A stretch of 7,186 bases of DNA, taken from contig HF998452.1 of assembly GCA_000433775.1 (NCBI GenBank), positions 1 through 7,186 on the forward strand, read 5' to 3'. Below are positions 5,338 to 7,186 of this stretch, one piece after another. The stretch's first letter is position 1. Every line of letters begins with the position of its first letter. Below the pieces are notes generated by a model that was not told the DNA's origin, ran no database searches, and worked only from the letters and a program-made list of their open reading frames with translations. This DNA is from Corallococcus sp. CAG:1435. GTDB lineage: Bacteria; Bacillota; Clostridia; Christensenellales; CAG-314. The translations under genes and the position numbers were made by a program.

Positions 5338-5907
5338 ATGAAAAAAGCAGTTGCCGTAATAGCCATGCTGCTTTTTCTTGTCATCCTTGCAGCGTTGGTG
5401 TTTTTTTGCTACACAATAACAGACAAATTTCAGACTGCACCGCAATTAATGTTGTTACGTTATAACGGAAATTACATAGTTAATAATTCGCATAATAATG
5501 TGATTAGTACAAGTTGCTCCGTTGAGGTAGTTTATCTTTTTCCCTTTTTAACGAACGAAAAAGACGGCGTGTTTGACGTTAGCATTATTCCGTGTGCTGA
5601 CTTCGTGTACTTTGTGCATGGCGAAAAAAAGTACTTTTCAGATATTCAGGAAAATTTGGCATCATTTTTCAATGTCAACATTGCGTCTAATAAAATTACT
5701 TTTGATGCACGTTCTATTGAAAATGTGCTTATGGATTACCATAAAACGTCTGAAATAATCTTTGAAGATACTACGTTACCTACCGGTGACACTTTTTGTT
5801 TAAGTGTTGTTTCCGGTACCGGCAACAGTCAAGTGAAGTTTTATTTTTCTACGTTGATTAAAAGTGTCGGAGAGATTAGTTTGGACAAAACGGAGGTAGT
5901 ATTTTGA
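5338..5907 (+). CDS. Membrane-anchored protein, short paralogue of the preceding gene product
   Basis: This 189-residue protein has an N-terminal signal-anchor helix (about 4-25) and an outer domain of about 160 residues. That domain corresponds to the C-terminal domain of the preceding 371-residue protein: residues about 101-127 (SDIQENLASF... through FDARSIE) match I-x-x-I-x-N-x-x-A and A-x-R-x-I-E positions there, and both end in a beta hairpin followed by the shared tail ISLDKTEVVF. It lacks the Cys/His knuckle, acidic linker and first Ig-like domain. The start is set by GAGGTG 4 bases before the ATG, 11 bases after the previous stop. Its last codons contain the ribosome binding site of the next gene. 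It probably sits beside the larger paralogue at the cell surface, as a shorter subunit or partner. Function is unknown. Confidence 0.85.
   Translation: MKKAVAVIAMLLFLVILAALVFFCYTITDKFQTAPQLMLLRYNGNYIVNNSHNNVISTSCSVEVVYLFPFLTNEKDGVFDVSIIPCADFVYFVHGEKKYFSDIQENLASFFNVNIASNKITFDARSIENVLMDYHKTSEIIFEDTTLPTGDTFCLSVVSGTGNSQVKFYFSTLIKSVGEISLDKTEVVF
5892..5897 (+). promoter_or_regulatory. GGAGGT ribosome binding site inside the upstream gene, selecting a TTG start
   Basis: GGAGGT lies within the codons for T-E-V of the upstream gene's C-terminal tail, 6 bases before a TTG at 5904. The TTG overlaps the upstream TGA stop in the 4 bases TTGA. Starting here gives a complete signal peptide (MKKQILVFLV...), which no ATG nearby does. 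Confidence 0.8.
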
Positions 5908-7184
5908 AAAAGCAGATACTTGTATTTCTTGTTGTAATATTTTGTGTTTTTGGCTGTGGTTTTCCCACAGCCTTTGCCACAAGTAATTACACCAACGTTT
6001 TGAATGACTTACAAAAAGACAGTGATTTTCATGTTGTCGATTATCCCAAAATCGAAAACGATTATTCATTGCAACTTATTCAAATTGCGGAATCTTCCGA
6101 AGGGGATTTACTTGTTTATATATATCAGCCATGTGGTACATTGCAGGCTTCGCACATACGTTTTTCAACAACGATTGGCGATGAGTTGGCTCCGAACGAC
6201 TATAAATTACAGTTTGTCAATAAATACGAAACGTTGTTCAAATATGTTGTTGAAGATTTTAAGATTAAGGAAGATTCACGACGTTATTACGAAGTAATCT
6301 CTGTTTTTCGACCTTGGGACTCTGCAATCGATGAGGATACCGGTAACGATAACACTATTGATTACGTTACATTCAATGTTGGCAAAAGATTTATTCTTGA
6401 CGGTTTTGGTGATGATACTCAATTTCATTGCATCGATACTACCACTATTGAAGTTACGGACAAATATGTGGATTTTTTGCGTTATGACAATTTTCCGCTT
6501 TTGGGAATGAAATCTGTTGACAGTCATTACATAGCGTTCAATACCGATAAAAAGATTGAAAACTTGATGGAAGCCGACGTTATTTTCAATACGCAGAAAG
6601 TTGCAAAAACAGTTTATGTTGTTGGTAACACTACTTACAGTCGTGAAGACGTTGTCGAACATGAGCCGTTGACTATTTTTCCAAGTAAAGTTACCTCTAC
6701 AACTAATTGGGGATTTAGTAAACACGAATGGATTCGGATAACACCCGTAAGTGATTTTATTGCTACTGAAAATCTGACCGATACGGCAAAAGCGGCGTTA
6801 CTTGGTAAAACTTGGGTTTTACGTTTTTACGAGACGCCTTATGAAATGTATACTTCGAAACTTTCGTCGTCTACGCATTACACGGAAGTAACGGAAGTTT
6901 CCATTTTACGCTTAAAGTTTGAAACGGAAGGTGTTGTTTACAATCTCGGTGTTGTAGACAATAAGCAAAGCGGTGACCTTATTCCCGGCAACAAACAATA
7001 TCCGGAAATACCCTGGTGGGTATGGGTTGTGTTGGCTGTAGTTGTGTTGCTTGTTTTGGCTCTGATTGTAAAGCCGGTTGCAACCGTCGTTGTTTGGTTA
7101 ATAAAACTGCTTTGGTACATTGTGTCCGCACCGTTCAGATTGGTTGTTTGGATTGTGCAGACGGCACGAAACAAAAGGCAATAA
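5904..7184 (+). CDS. Secreted protein anchored by C-terminal membrane helices
   Basis: This 426-residue protein starts at TTG and carries a cleavable signal peptide with the likely cut after AFA (residue 25). An ectodomain of about 340 residues follows, rich in beta-prone and aromatic stretches (NDNTIDYVTFNVGKRF, KTWVLRFYETPYEMY, ILRLKFETEGVVYNLGVVDN) and probably formed of two or more domains. Near residue 370 the sequence PWWVWVVLAVVVLLVLALIV forms a membrane helix. After KP comes a second hydrophobic and amphipathic stretch rich in Trp (VVVWLIKLLWYIV), then a basic end (ARNKRQ), so the protein is held at its C-terminus, opposite to its two neighbours. It overlaps the upstream gene by 4 bases, so the two are likely made together. 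It ends 2 bases before the window edge, so downstream partners cannot be seen. I recognise no named family; a surface receptor, adhesin or virion attachment protein are all possible. Confidence 0.87.
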   Translation: MKKQILVFLVVIFCVFGCGFPTAFATSNYTNVLNDLQKDSDFHVVDYPKIENDYSLQLIQIAESSEGDLLVYIYQPCGTLQASHIRFSTTIGDELAPNDYKLQFVNKYETLFKYVVEDFKIKEDSRRYYEVISVFRPWDSAIDEDTGNDNTIDYVTFNVGKRFILDGFGDDTQFHCIDTTTIEVTDKYVDFLRYDNFPLLGMKSVDSHYIAFNTDKKIENLMEADVIFNTQKVAKTVYVVGNTTYSREDVVEHEPLTIFPSKVTSTTNWGFSKHEWIRITPVSDFIATENLTDTAKAALLGKTWVLRFYETPYEMYTSKLSSSTHYTEVTEVSILRLKFETEGVVYNLGVVDNKQSGDLIPGNKQYPEIPWWVWVVLAVVVLLVLALIVKPVATVVVWLIKLLWYIVSAPFRLVVWIVQTARNKRQ

Positions 7185-7186
7185 AA

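Noticed and set aside
6276..6725. A 149-codon minus-strand frame
   Set aside because: It lies wholly inside the secreted protein gene on the opposite strand, with no ribosome binding site or recognisable motif.

Overview
The window looks like chromosomal DNA of a moderately low-GC member of the Bacillota (Clostridia-like). The evidence is strong AGGAGG-type ribosome binding sites, a lipoprotein signal ending in LCSC, sigma-A promoters close to consensus, and membrane-anchored surface proteins with one N-terminal helix. No gene here fixes the genus. The left third is richer in G+C than the right half. The gap between them holds a very AT-rich patch, so the window probably joins two units of different history.

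Left unit (minus strand, 117-2892): an ECF sigma factor, a one-TM protein that is probably its anti-sigma factor, and a YfbK-type von Willebrand A lipoprotein form one transcription unit. A 30-bp element, GGGACAAAA-N9-GCCGTGTTGTAA, lies upstream of both the sigma gene and the VWA gene. The 21 block bases are identical and the spacer length is the same, while the spacer sequence differs. This is what an autoregulated ECF promoter should look like. The 116 bases downstream of the VWA stop hold nothing I recognise.

Centre (2893-3856): no intact gene. From left to right it holds the sigma-gene promoters, a minus-strand terminator, an AT-rich 61-codon gene remnant, about 320 bp of stem-loops that fold better as plus-strand RNA, and a minus-strand small RNA or leader of about 118 nt. 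That RNA has a perfect TTGACA-N17-TATAAT promoter and its own terminator. Bases 2991-3117 hold nothing I can name.

Right unit (plus strand, 3857-7184): four tightly packed genes. They encode a small basic protein, an anchored protein with a Cys/His knuckle and Ig-like domains, a shorter anchored protein homologous to the C-terminal domain of the previous one, and a secreted protein held by C-terminal membrane helices. The two anchored proteins end in nearly the same sequence (VSVDKNEIVF and ISLDKTEVVF). I recognise no named family for these four. The layout suggests an undescribed cell-surface assembly, possibly on a mobile element, and it may continue beyond the right edge.
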